Part shown: piece by piece, positions 1 to 5,619 of the stretch
Layout of the letters: each line of letters opens with the position of its first letter
Numbering within the stretch: the first letter of the stretch is position 1
Origin: Candidatus Aminicenantota bacterium
GTDB lineage: Bacteria > Acidobacteriota > Aminicenantia > Aminicenantales > UBA8522
Assembly (NCBI GenBank): GCA_016934895.1
Contig: JAFGRZ010000094.1
Location: forward strand, 1 to 5,619
Reading direction: 5' to 3'
Length of the DNA stretch: 5,619 nt
Made by a program: the position numbers and the translations under genes
Notes under the pieces: model-generated
What the model saw: the letters and a program-made list of their open reading frames with translations, nothing else
Database searches by the model: none
Told to the model about the DNA's origin: nothing

Positions 1-1095
1 ACAGACAATCTTTTCCAAATCGCCTACCCGGAAAAGGACCAAGTCTCCCAACTGACTTTCTCTCTGGCCAAGGATTTCCGGCCGGTCTCTTTTTTCACCG
101 AAGGGGCTTATTCCCACCTCTATCAGAACCCGAACGTCAGCTATTACGGCCAGGACCTCGGGTTGGATTTTGTCCATCCCTTGAGCGAGAAAACAGGATT
201 TTACGCCGCGGTCAAAGGGGGAGGTGCGTTTTACAGGGCCGATTATCAGGATTTCAATCATCTCTCGCTCGGCTTCCTGGGGGCCGTCAAGTCCTATCTC
301 AGCGGAAGCTCGATCCTCAAGGCCAGCTACACCTTTGCTTACAAGAATTATCAGAATCAGATCTTTGATTACACAAGCCACCTGGTCAATCTCTCCCTGG
401 ATCGCTATTTCGAAACCAACACCACCCTCAAAGCCGAGGCCAACTGGGGATTCAAGTCGTTCCTCCACCCGTTCGTCGCCGTCATCCCCGAACCCGAGGA
501 GCCGGAGCCGCCGGCGGACAGCCACCATGGCTATGGCGGCCGGGGCAAAGGCAGCCATCAGATGGGCTGGCGAGACGGTCTCTCGAAATCCGGCTTGGTG
601 AACCAGGGGCAGGGTATTCAAATCCTGTCCGCCGGCGGCCTTCTCGCCCAGGGGCTCGGTAGCAACATCGGCGTCCGGTTTTCCGGGCTGAAACAGTGGA
701 CGATCTCGGGAGAGAATCCTTTCGCTTCCATCGACGAGTTCTACATGGTCGAAAATCCGACCTATGATCTTTTCTCCTGGAACGGCTATATCCTTTCCGG
801 CCTATTGACCGTCGAAGCCCCCTGGAACACTCAGCTCAAGCTGGGATATACCGGCTCTCTCAAAGAATTCCCGGGTATCGAGGCCATGAATCTCGACGGA
901 GAAACGCTCGGCATCGTCAGGGAGGACAGAAGGAGCCAATGGGAAGCGCGGCTGGAGAAGAATTTTTCGACCCTGTCCCTTTATCTCAACTACTTATATG
1001 TCGACAACCATTCCATCGATCCGCTCTTCGAATGGCAGGGGCATTTCCTCTCGGTGGGCGTGGAGTGGAACTTGAACTGGGGAAACGGAACATGA
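1..1095 (+). CDS. Outer-membrane β-barrel protein, 5'-truncated
   Basis: The reading frame is open from the first base to the TGA at 1093-1095, so 364 C-terminal residues are visible and the true start lies upstream; the TTG at 163 is internal and not a credible start. The protein consists of many short segments with alternating polar and hydrophobic/aromatic residues (for example LKASYTFAYKNY and TLKAEANWGFKS) separated by turns, and it ends in a strand LSVGVEWNLNW close to the C-terminus. This is the usual look of an outer-membrane β-barrel. One long loop (nt 478-573) is rich in Pro/Glu, then in Gly/His (PEPEEPEPP followed by SHHGYGGRGKGSHQMG), and may be exposed outside or in the periplasm. 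No named family is recognised, and substrate or pore function cannot be assigned. The gene overlaps the next by 4 nt, so it belongs to the same operon as the two-component system downstream. An accessory or sensory surface role is inference only. Confidence 0.75.
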   Translation, partial: TDNLFQIAYPEKDQVSQLTFSLAKDFRPVSFFTEGAYSHLYQNPNVSYYGQDLGLDFVHPLSEKTGFYAAVKGGGAFYRADYQDFNHLSLGFLGAVKSYLSGSSILKASYTFAYKNYQNQIFDYTSHLVNLSLDRYFETNTTLKAEANWGFKSFLHPFVAVIPEPEEPEPPADSHHGYGGRGKGSHQMGWRDGLSKSGLVNQGQGIQILSAGGLLAQGLGSNIGVRFSGLKQWTISGENPFASIDEFYMVENPTYDLFSWNGYILSGLLTVEAPWNTQLKLGYTGSLKEFPGIEAMNLDGETLGIVREDRRSQWEARLEKNFSTLSLYLNYLYVDNHSIDPLFEWQGHFLSVGVEWNLNWGNGT

Positions 1096-1541
1096 GGTCC
1101 AGGAGCCTCCTCATCTTCCTGATTCTGTTCGCCGGCGGAGGCGTCTTCCTTCAGGGCCAGCAAGGCTCCAGGCCGACCCCGCATTTCTACAACGTCGATA
1201 CCGAACAACAGGTCGAAGGAGTCATCCGAGAAATCCTCTTCGAACCCCGGTATGAGGACCGGGCCAGCTTTCTCATCCTCATCCTTGAGGAAAAAAAGAG
1301 CCGAGATATTTTTCGGGCGGAAATCAGTCCGGCCTGGTTTTTCGACCATGACCTCCATGCCGGAGAGAATGTGAAGATCATCGGGTCCGTATACGCCAAT
1401 CAGGACGGCGTCCGATTCGTCATCGCCCGCGAGCTCCAGTCGGCCGGGGAGACGTTTCTGCTGCGCGACAACCGGGGTTTCCCGACCTGGCGGGGCGGGA
1501 AGATGAAGAGGGCAGGACCGCGCAAGGGCCGGGGATTTTGA
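1092..1541 (+). CDS. Small secreted OB-fold-like protein
   Basis: A protein of 149 aa. The ATG at 1092 overlaps the upstream TGA (ATGA) and has a GGGGA 8 nt upstream; the frame is also open further 5', but a start there would lie deep inside the barrel gene and lose the signal peptide. Residues 1-22 form a signal peptide (RSR followed by LLIFLILFAGGGVFL). There is no lipobox Cys, and the protein contains no Cys at all. The mature part, about residues 38-135, has a β-rich pattern: VEGVIREILFEP, a charged strand pair, SPAWFFDHDLHAGENVKIIGS, GVRFVIARELQ, then TFLLRDNRGFPTWRG. The order of a VxG strand, a 'GENVKIIGS' turn and a terminal 'LRDxxGxPxW' strand resembles small exported OB-fold proteins, the general class that includes the BOF/YgiW proteins. 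The tail (136-149) is strongly basic (GGKMKRAGPRKGRGF). It is probably periplasmic, and its position between a barrel gene and a sensor kinase suggests an envelope accessory role. The ligand is unknown. Confidence 0.8.
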   Translation: MRSRSLLIFLILFAGGGVFLQGQQGSRPTPHFYNVDTEQQVEGVIREILFEPRYEDRASFLILILEEKKSRDIFRAEISPAWFFDHDLHAGENVKIIGSVYANQDGVRFVIARELQSAGETFLLRDNRGFPTWRGGKMKRAGPRKGRGF

Positions 1542-2788
1542 AGCGGAAGGATCTCCTCCTCTTCTTTTTACTCCCATTCATTGGAATTCTGGTCATCATT
1601 CTCTTCTTCTCCACCCTCAGCCGGGGCTACGTCCAGAAAAAAGCCGAAGATCTCGTCCGGGAACAGCTCACCGCCACGGCCGAAATCCTCGGGGTCAACA
1701 TGGCTTATTTCCTGGAGGAGGGATACTCGCCTCAGGATATCCTGAAACTGTACGAGGGCGAAGGGAACATCTACTATCTCGCCATTCTCGATGAAAACAA
1801 GGCCATTCTGGCCTGGAGCTCCCGATACGAAGGCTATCTTCCTTATTCCTCCGAGGACGCCGAGCGAACGGCTCCCTGGACGATTGCCTCGCCGGTCGGC
1901 CGGATTTTCAATCGGCTCTCCTCATTTTCCGGGAAAGATGGAACCGCCTATTCCCTTTACCTCGGCTACTCCTTGAAAAACCTGGAGGACATGACCGCGC
2001 GGTCCGGCCGGAACCTGCTGATTATCTTCGCCTTTCTGGCAGCCGTCGGGACGGTTTTCTTTTTCGGCCTTTACGAACTCCAAAAAAGCTATCTGGCCAA
2101 AGCCAAAGAAGCCGAAGACGCCCGCCGCGAAAAAGAGCGCTTCCGGGAGATCTCGGCCTTCACCTCAGCCGTCGCCCACGAGATCAAGAATCCCCTGAAC
2201 AGCCTTTCCCTCCTCTGCGAGCTCTTGAGAAAAAAAGTGCCGGCCGATACCGAGCCAGAGGTCATGGAAGGACAATCGGAGGTCCAGAAGATCGCCCGGA
2301 TCATCGACCGGTTCTCGGACGCGCTGCGGCCCCTCCGATTGAATAAAGAAAAGGTGGCGCTCCGCGAAGTCGTGACCGAGGCCTGGGCGGCCCTGGCCCG
2401 CGAGATTCACCGTCCCTCGATCACGTTCGGCTACGCGGAATCCCGCCCTGTCCATCTTTCCGCCGACAAAACCCTGCTGACCCAGTGTTTGTTCAATCTG
2501 CTCCGCAACGCCTCCGAGGCCACGGAGCAAGGATCCGTATCCGTGACAGCGGAAATGCGCCGGAAAAAGGTCACGGTCAAGGTCATCGATTCGGGGGAAG
2601 GCGTTTCTCCGGACAGGCTCCCGCGCCTCTTCGACCCGTTCTTCACGACCAAGGACAAAGGCATGGGGATCGGCCTCTACCTGGCCCGCAAGATTGTTGA
2701 AGCCCACGGAGGCCGGATCGAAGCCGAGAGCCGCGTGGGCCAGGGCACGGTTTTCACCCTGCATTTTCCCGGAGGATATCATGAGTAA
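1538..2788 (+). CDS. Membrane sensor histidine kinase (NtrB/AtoS/ZraS-like)
   Basis: A protein of 416 aa. The start is TTG at 1538, overlapping the preceding TGA (TTGA); the next in-frame Met is residue 55, beyond the first TM helix, so TTG is preferred. Residues 6-27 form TM1, residues 30-157 a periplasmic sensor region of about 130 aa, and 159-178 TM2. No clear HAMP domain is visible; a charged helical linker (183-204) leads straight to the catalytic core. HisKA carries the phosphoacceptor H214 in AVAHEIKNPLNSL. HATPase_c has an N box at N320-N324 (FNLLRNASEA), G1 D351-SGEG, an F box FDPFFTT (365-371), G2 GMGIGL (375-380) and a GQGT motif (401-404). All catalytic motifs are intact. The periplasmic segment (IYYLAILDENKAILAWSS, 78-95) looks like a PAS/Cache-type strand pair as in ZraS-like kinases, so the input is probably periplasmic; the ligand is unknown. 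It is expected to phosphorylate D54 of the adjacent regulator, whose gene it overlaps by 8 nt. Confidence 0.95.
   Translation: MKRKDLLLFFLLPFIGILVIILFFSTLSRGYVQKKAEDLVREQLTATAEILGVNMAYFLEEGYSPQDILKLYEGEGNIYYLAILDENKAILAWSSRYEGYLPYSSEDAERTAPWTIASPVGRIFNRLSSFSGKDGTAYSLYLGYSLKNLEDMTARSGRNLLIIFAFLAAVGTVFFFGLYELQKSYLAKAKEAEDARREKERFREISAFTSAVAHEIKNPLNSLSLLCELLRKKVPADTEPEVMEGQSEVQKIARIIDRFSDALRPLRLNKEKVALREVVTEAWAALAREIHRPSITFGYAESRPVHLSADKTLLTQCLFNLLRNASEATEQGSVSVTAEMRRKKVTVKVIDSGEGVSPDRLPRLFDPFFTTKDKGMGIGLYLARKIVEAHGGRIEAESRVGQGTVFTLHFPGGYHE
2771..2776 (+). promoter_or_regulatory. Ribosome binding site of the response regulator
   Basis: GGAGGA, a near-perfect Shine-Dalgarno, lies 4 nt upstream of the ATG at 2781. 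It encodes two Gly codons at the end of the kinase gene, so the regulator's ribosome binding site is embedded in kinase coding sequence. It selects 2781 over the in-frame ATG at 2694, which would add 29 non-homologous residues ahead of the REC domain. Confidence 0.8.
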
Positions 2789-4139
2789 AGCCTTGATTCT
2801 GGTCGTCGAAGACGACCCCCTCCAAAGGCGGTTGATCAAACAAAACCTGGAGAGTGAGGGTTACACGGTGTTCGAAGCCGCAACCGGAAAAGCCGCTCTG
2901 GAGACCGTCCGGACCAATCCCATCGACCTGGCCGTTGTCGACTATAGGCTCGGTGAGGAAAAGGGGACAACGGTCATTCAGGAGATGCTCGCCGAAAACC
3001 CGCTTCTCACGGCCATTGTGGTCACCGCCTATGCCAACATCGAGAACGCGGTCGAAGCCATGCGCAAAGGGGCGTACGATTACATCACTAAGCCCATCGA
3101 TTTCGAGAGATTCCGCCTGGCCGCCGAGCGGGCCCTGGAGCGGCAGAAACTGCGCCGTGAGGTCTCCGTTCTTCGGTCCTCGCTCGAGGAACGGTTCTCG
3201 GCCAAGAATTTCATTATGGCCTCATCCCGCATGGAAGAGGTCGGCCGCCTGATCGCCAGGGCGGCCAAAAGCGATGCCACAGTCCTCATTCAAGGAGAGA
3301 CCGGGACAGGAAAAGATCTGGTCGCCCGGAGCATCCATCAGGCGTCCCGGAGAAAGGACGGCCCTTTCCTGGCCCTGAATATCCCTTCGCTTCCCGAGAC
3401 GCTCGTCGAGAGTGAGCTTTTCGGGGCGGAAAAGGGTTCCTATACGGGGGCCACGGAACGGAGGATCGGCAAGTTCGAGGCGGCCTCGAGAGGCACTCTG
3501 TTCCTGGACGAGATCGGCGATCTCGGGCTCTCCCTCCAGGTCAAGCTGCTCCGCGTCCTCCAGGACGGCGAGTTCTACCGGCTCGGTTCCTCCAGGCCGC
3601 TGCGCGCGGACGTCCGCATCATCGCCGCCTCGAACAGGGACCTGGAAAGCCGGATGGCCGCTGAAGAGTTCAGGGCCGATCTCTACTATCGCTTAAATGT
3701 CATCTCCATCACCGTCCCGCCGCTTCGCCAGAGGAAGGAAGACATTCCGCCCCTCGTCGATTTCTTCATTAAGAAATACGGAGCGCGCGAAGAAATAAAG
3801 ATCGAAGGCGTGACCCGGGAAGCCATGTCCGCCCTTCTCCGCTACCCCTTTCCGGGAAATGTCCGTGAACTCGAAAACATCGTCGAGCGCGCGGTCGTCC
3901 TCGGTGAGGGCCATTTCCTCACCCTGGAAGACCTCCCCGTATTCATCAAAGAGAAGCCGGAGGAAGAGATCGGGACCGGGGAAAAGACTCTCACGGACAT
4001 GGTCAGGGGTCTCGAGATCCGCGAGATCAAGAAGGCCCTCCTCGAGGCGAACGGGATTAAGAGCAAGGCCGCCCGGACCCTGGGGATCACCGAGAGGATG
4101 TTGAGCTACAAGATCAAAATCTACGGAATCTCCGTCTGA
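2781..4139 (+). CDS. Sigma54-dependent NtrC-family response regulator
   Basis: A protein of 452 aa, the usual size for this family. The N-terminal REC domain (about 4-118) has the acidic pair D11/D12, phosphoacceptor D54, T82 and K104, all in the expected context (VVEDD, AVVDY, VVTAYAN, YITKP). The AAA+ domain (about 144-370) has Walker A GETGTGKD (172-179), Walker B GTLFLDEIGD (238-247), sensor I around ASNRD (283-287), arginines R298 and R304 in the arginine-finger region, and sensor II FPGNVREL (357-364). The sigma54-contacting loop is GSYTGA (219-224) rather than the common GAFTGA. A C-terminal Fis-type helix-turn-helix occupies about 408-450 (KSKAARTLGITERMLSYKIKIYGI region). The protein is therefore expected to activate sigma54 RNA polymerase at -24/-12 promoters once phosphorylated by the adjacent kinase. 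It is the last gene of the operon, and no target promoter is evident in the window. Closest named analogues by architecture are ZraR, AtoC and NtrC; a specific name is not justified. Confidence 0.96.
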   Translation: MSKALILVVEDDPLQRRLIKQNLESEGYTVFEAATGKAALETVRTNPIDLAVVDYRLGEEKGTTVIQEMLAENPLLTAIVVTAYANIENAVEAMRKGAYDYITKPIDFERFRLAAERALERQKLRREVSVLRSSLEERFSAKNFIMASSRMEEVGRLIARAAKSDATVLIQGETGTGKDLVARSIHQASRRKDGPFLALNIPSLPETLVESELFGAEKGSYTGATERRIGKFEAASRGTLFLDEIGDLGLSLQVKLLRVLQDGEFYRLGSSRPLRADVRIIAASNRDLESRMAAEEFRADLYYRLNVISITVPPLRQRKEDIPPLVDFFIKKYGAREEIKIEGVTREAMSALLRYPFPGNVRELENIVERAVVLGEGHFLTLEDLPVFIKEKPEEEIGTGEKTLTDMVRGLEIREIKKALLEANGIKSKAARTLGITERMLSYKIKIYGISV

Positions 4140-4152
4140 CGGCCCTCCGACC

Positions 4153-4162
4153 TTTCCGGAAA
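4153..4162. other. Short perfect palindrome TTTCCGGAAA
   Basis: A 10-bp perfectly self-complementary sequence begins 13 nt after the regulator's stop codon. It could be a protein-binding half of something larger or simply chance. No second copy was noticed nearby, so no function is assigned. Confidence 0.3.
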
Positions 4163-4175
4163 CACCGTCCTTCTG

Positions 4176-4206
4176 CCCCCTTGATTGCTCAAGGGGGTCG
4201 GGGGGA
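4176..4206 (+). repeat. Strong intergenic hairpin with trailing G-run (REP-like or atypical terminator)
   Basis: CCCCCTTGA (4176-4184) pairs perfectly with TCAAGGGGG (4189-4197) across the tetraloop TTGC, giving a 9-bp stem 36 nt after the regulator's stop codon. There is no U-tract after the stem on either strand: on the + strand it is followed by TCGGGGGGATT. A classical Rho-independent terminator is therefore not well supported, although the position at the operon's end fits a termination or 3'-end-stabilising role. The layout of C5 stem, loop, G5 stem, short spacer and a second G-run then ATT resembles the dispersed palindromic intergenic repeats of the CCCCCTTT...AAAGGGGG type found in many environmental bacterial genomes. 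Family membership is inference. Confidence 0.6.
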
Positions 4207-4356
4207 TTAATATGAATAAAAAATGGATTCTTGGAGGTGTTTCAGGCGAACCTTCGAGGTCGCTTCTCCATTCCCAAGTTGCCTATCACACATATGGAGA
4301 TGCTTACGTTTTTAAATCCACTATTGCTATAGTTACTATAAATTTAGTAAAATATG
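4207..4356 (+). other. AT-rich leader upstream of the oxidoreductase gene
   Basis: About 150 nt that are visibly richer in A/T than all flanking genes, especially 4207-4231 and 4300-4356. The stretch lies in frame with the downstream gene and has no stop, so an in-frame ATG at 4212 could nominally extend that protein by 56 residues. A small imperfect hairpin (GCGA 4246-4249 with TCGC 4260-4263, inner CCT/AGG, loop TCG) is present. The base composition and the lack of family resemblance argue for a regulatory or transferred leader, not coding sequence. Confidence 0.5.
4325..4353 (+). promoter_or_regulatory. Candidate sigma70-type promoter for the oxidoreductase gene
   Basis: TTGCTA (4325-4330) and TAAAAT (4348-4353) are separated by 17 nt, matching the -35/-10 consensus at 4 of 6 and 5 of 6 positions. 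Transcription would begin near 4360, leaving a very short leader of about 20 nt. The region has other AT-rich hexamers (TATAGT 4328-4333, TATAAA 4337-4342), so the exact start is uncertain. Confidence 0.45.
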
Positions 4357-4377
4357 GTCTCTCAATAAAGGAGAGAC
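4357..4377 (+). promoter_or_regulatory. Hairpin overlapping the ribosome binding site of the oxidoreductase gene
   Basis: GTCTCTC (4357-4363) is the exact reverse complement of GAGAGAC (4371-4377), with the 7-nt loop AATAAAG. The Shine-Dalgarno AGGAG (4369-4373) lies 6 nt before the ATG at 4380; its AG is in the loop and its GAG in the 3' arm of the stem. Folding would partly mask ribosome access. The site also decides the start: it supports 4380 over the upstream in-frame ATG at 4212. Confidence 0.55.
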
Positions 4378-4379
4378 GG

Positions 4380-5591
4380 ATGACCAAGCCCATACACTCC
4401 CTGAGACGAAGGAATTTTTTGAGGTGGAGCGCTGCCGGTCTGGCCGGACTGGCCGTCAAACCATCCCTTGGAGCCGGCCGGACTCCGGTCTCCTCGCCCA
4501 CGCCGGCCGGACAGCCCATTGTCCGGACCCTCGGCCGGACAGGCCTGAAGCTCCCCGTCGTCAGCATGGGAGTCATGAACTCCGATAATCCCAACCTGAT
4601 CCGGGCGGCGCTGGACCGCGGGATCGTCATGCTGGACACGGCCCACGGCTACCAGCGGGGGAAAAACGAGGTCATCATCGGCGAGGTCCTGAAGGGACGG
4701 CCCCGCGATTCGTACATCATCGCCACCAAAGTCCCGGCACCCGGCCGCGACCGGAGAACGGGGGCTATTCCCGCTGACGCCAAACCCGAGCCGTTCCTCG
4801 AGATGTTCGACATCAGCCTGCAGAGGCTGGGGGTCGAGTATGTCGATATCCTCTACCAGCACAACGTCCACGCGCGCGAGCAGGCCCTTCACGAAACGGT
4901 TCTCGGCGCGCTGCAGAAGATTAAGAAGGCCGGGAAGGCTCGTTTCATCGGCGTGACCAGCCATGCCAATGAGCCCGAGGTCATCCGGGCGGCCGTTGAA
5001 GGAAAGGTTCACGACGTCGTCCTCGCCGCCTACAATTTCCGGCAGGACCACCGGGACGAGGTCCGGCGGGCGGTCGCCGAAGCCGCCGCCGCCGGGGTCG
5101 GCATCGTCGCCATGAAAACCCAGGCCGGGGCCTTCTGGGACAAGGAAAAACAGCGTCCGATCAACATGAAAGCCGCCCTGAAATGGGTTCTCAACGATGC
5201 CAACGTAACGACCGCCATCCCGGGCATGACCACTTTCGATCAGCTCGAAGAGGACCTGGCCGTGATGTCCGATTTGACCCTGACGGATCAGGAGCTCCAG
5301 GATCTGAGACCGGATGTCCACGCCGGGCTCTACTGTCAACACTGCAATCAGTGCCTGCCCCATTGCCGGGAGCGACTTCCCGTCCCCGAAATCATGCGCA
5401 GCTACATGTATGCCTACGGCTACAGGAACCTGGGCCTGGCGCGCGACCTGCTGGAAGAGCTCGACCTCCCCGAGAATCCCTGCCGGGACTGCGCGGCCTG
5501 CACGGTCCGATGCGCCAAGGGCTTCGACGTGGCCGACCGGGTGAAAGATGTCGTCCGGCTCACAAACGTCCCGGCCGAATTTTTCGGTTGA
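4380..5591 (+). CDS. Tat-exported aldo/keto reductase with C-terminal Fe-S domain
   Basis: A protein of 403 aa. The N-terminus has a twin-arginine signal: RRRNFLRW (9-16) then a hydrophobic stretch (SAAGLAGLAV, 17-26), with possible cleavage near SLGA (29-32). This suggests export in folded form with cofactors already inserted. The aldo/keto reductase barrel (about 46-310) keeps the catalytic tetrad: D86 and Y91 in LDTAHGYQRGKNE, K117 in IATKVP and H161 in ILYQHNVH. The C-terminal region carries two C-x2-C-x2-C-x3-C motifs, C319/322/325/329 and C368/371/374/378, expected to bind two [4Fe-4S] clusters. The second Cys group is followed by a GFDVADRV helix. This matches the aldo/keto reductase subgroup with a C-terminal 4Fe-4S domain (COG1453-like). 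The substrate is unknown. NADPH is the usual donor in the family, but a Tat-exported, Fe-S-bearing enzyme may instead exchange electrons with a membrane or periplasmic partner. The start at 4380 is chosen for the AGGAG and because it puts the Tat motif at the N-terminus. The gene is separated from the upstream operon by 240 nt and is probably transcribed on its own. Confidence 0.93.
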   Translation: MTKPIHSLRRRNFLRWSAAGLAGLAVKPSLGAGRTPVSSPTPAGQPIVRTLGRTGLKLPVVSMGVMNSDNPNLIRAALDRGIVMLDTAHGYQRGKNEVIIGEVLKGRPRDSYIIATKVPAPGRDRRTGAIPADAKPEPFLEMFDISLQRLGVEYVDILYQHNVHAREQALHETVLGALQKIKKAGKARFIGVTSHANEPEVIRAAVEGKVHDVVLAAYNFRQDHRDEVRRAVAEAAAAGVGIVAMKTQAGAFWDKEKQRPINMKAALKWVLNDANVTTAIPGMTTFDQLEEDLAVMSDLTLTDQELQDLRPDVHAGLYCQHCNQCLPHCRERLPVPEIMRSYMYAYGYRNLGLARDLLEELDLPENPCRDCAACTVRCAKGFDVADRVKDVVRLTNVPAEFFG

Positions 5592-5603
5592 TTGAGATCA
5601 TCC

Positions 5604-5609
5604 TTGACA
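5604..5609 (+). promoter_or_regulatory. Possible -35 box at the window edge
   Basis: A perfect TTGACA hexamer lies 12 nt after the oxidoreductase stop codon. Any matching -10 would fall beyond the window end, so this is a hint that a new transcript may start just downstream, not a supported promoter. Confidence 0.2.
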
Positions 5610-5619
5610 ATCGGCCAAT

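Noticed and set aside
990..1577. Minus-strand open frame of 195 codons over the OB-fold gene
   Set aside because: The opposite strand carries a signal peptide, operon overlaps and a plausible ribosome binding site; this frame has none of these.
2165..2839. Minus-strand open frame of 224 codons across the kinase/regulator junction
   Set aside because: It opposes the HisKA and HATPase motifs and shows no recognisable protein features; a codon-bias shadow.
4231..4247. Possible sigma54 -24/-12 promoter (TTGGAGGTGTTTCAGGC) upstream of the oxidoreductase
   Set aside because: The GG and GC elements are one base too far apart (11 instead of 10 nt), and the rest of the consensus is absent.
4241..4268. 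tRNA-like TTCGAGG within the AT-rich leader
   Set aside because: The flanking bases do not form a T-arm or acceptor stem, and no anticodon or D-arm is visible upstream.
4212..4379. N-terminal extension of the oxidoreductase from the ATG at 4212
   Set aside because: It would bury the twin-arginine signal 56 residues inside the protein, and the AGGAG before 4380 supports the shorter form.
4362..5363. Long open frame of 333 codons on the minus strand inside the oxidoreductase gene
   Set aside because: It is antisense to a well-supported gene with intact catalytic motifs; its Gly/Asp-rich, low-complexity translation is typical of a GC-rich shadow frame.

Overview
The window reads as GC-rich, tightly packed bacterial chromosome. 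All supported genes are on the + strand. The sequence points to a Gram-negative (diderm) bacterium: there is an outer-membrane β-barrel protein, a secreted OB-fold-type protein, a membrane histidine kinase with an NtrC-type regulator, and a Tat-exported oxidoreductase. The overall style (TTG start, stop/start overlaps, Tat-exported aldo/keto reductase with Fe-S clusters) would suit an Acidobacteriota/Aminicenantes-like or Desulfobacterota-like organism. That placement is a guess; nothing here fixes the taxon.

Bases 1-4139 hold the 3' part of an operon of four genes, each overlapping the next: a 5'-truncated outer-membrane barrel protein (ends 1095), a small secreted OB-fold-like protein (1092-1541), a two-TM sensor histidine kinase starting at TTG (1538-2788), and a sigma54-activating response regulator with REC, AAA+ and Fis-type HTH domains (2781-4139). 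The junctions overlap by 4, 4 and 8 nt, so translation is probably coupled. The simplest reading is a cell-envelope sensing module in which a surface protein and a periplasmic protein are made together with the kinase/regulator pair. The signal is unknown. A His/Gly-rich loop in the barrel and a ZraSR/AtoSC-like kinase/regulator architecture make a metal or envelope-stress signal a hypothesis only.

Bases 4140-4379 are the only sizeable intergenic gap (240 nt). It contains a strong 9-bp hairpin followed by a G-run, which looks like an intergenic palindromic repeat or an atypical terminator. An AT-rich stretch of about 150 nt follows, with a plausible sigma70-type promoter, and then a 7-bp hairpin that takes in part of the ribosome binding site of the next gene.

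Bases 4380-5591 encode a Tat-exported aldo/keto reductase with an intact catalytic tetrad and a C-terminal domain carrying two four-cysteine Fe-S motifs. It appears to be a separate transcription unit. The last 28 bases contain only a perfect TTGACA hexamer that could be the -35 box of a promoter lying beyond the window.
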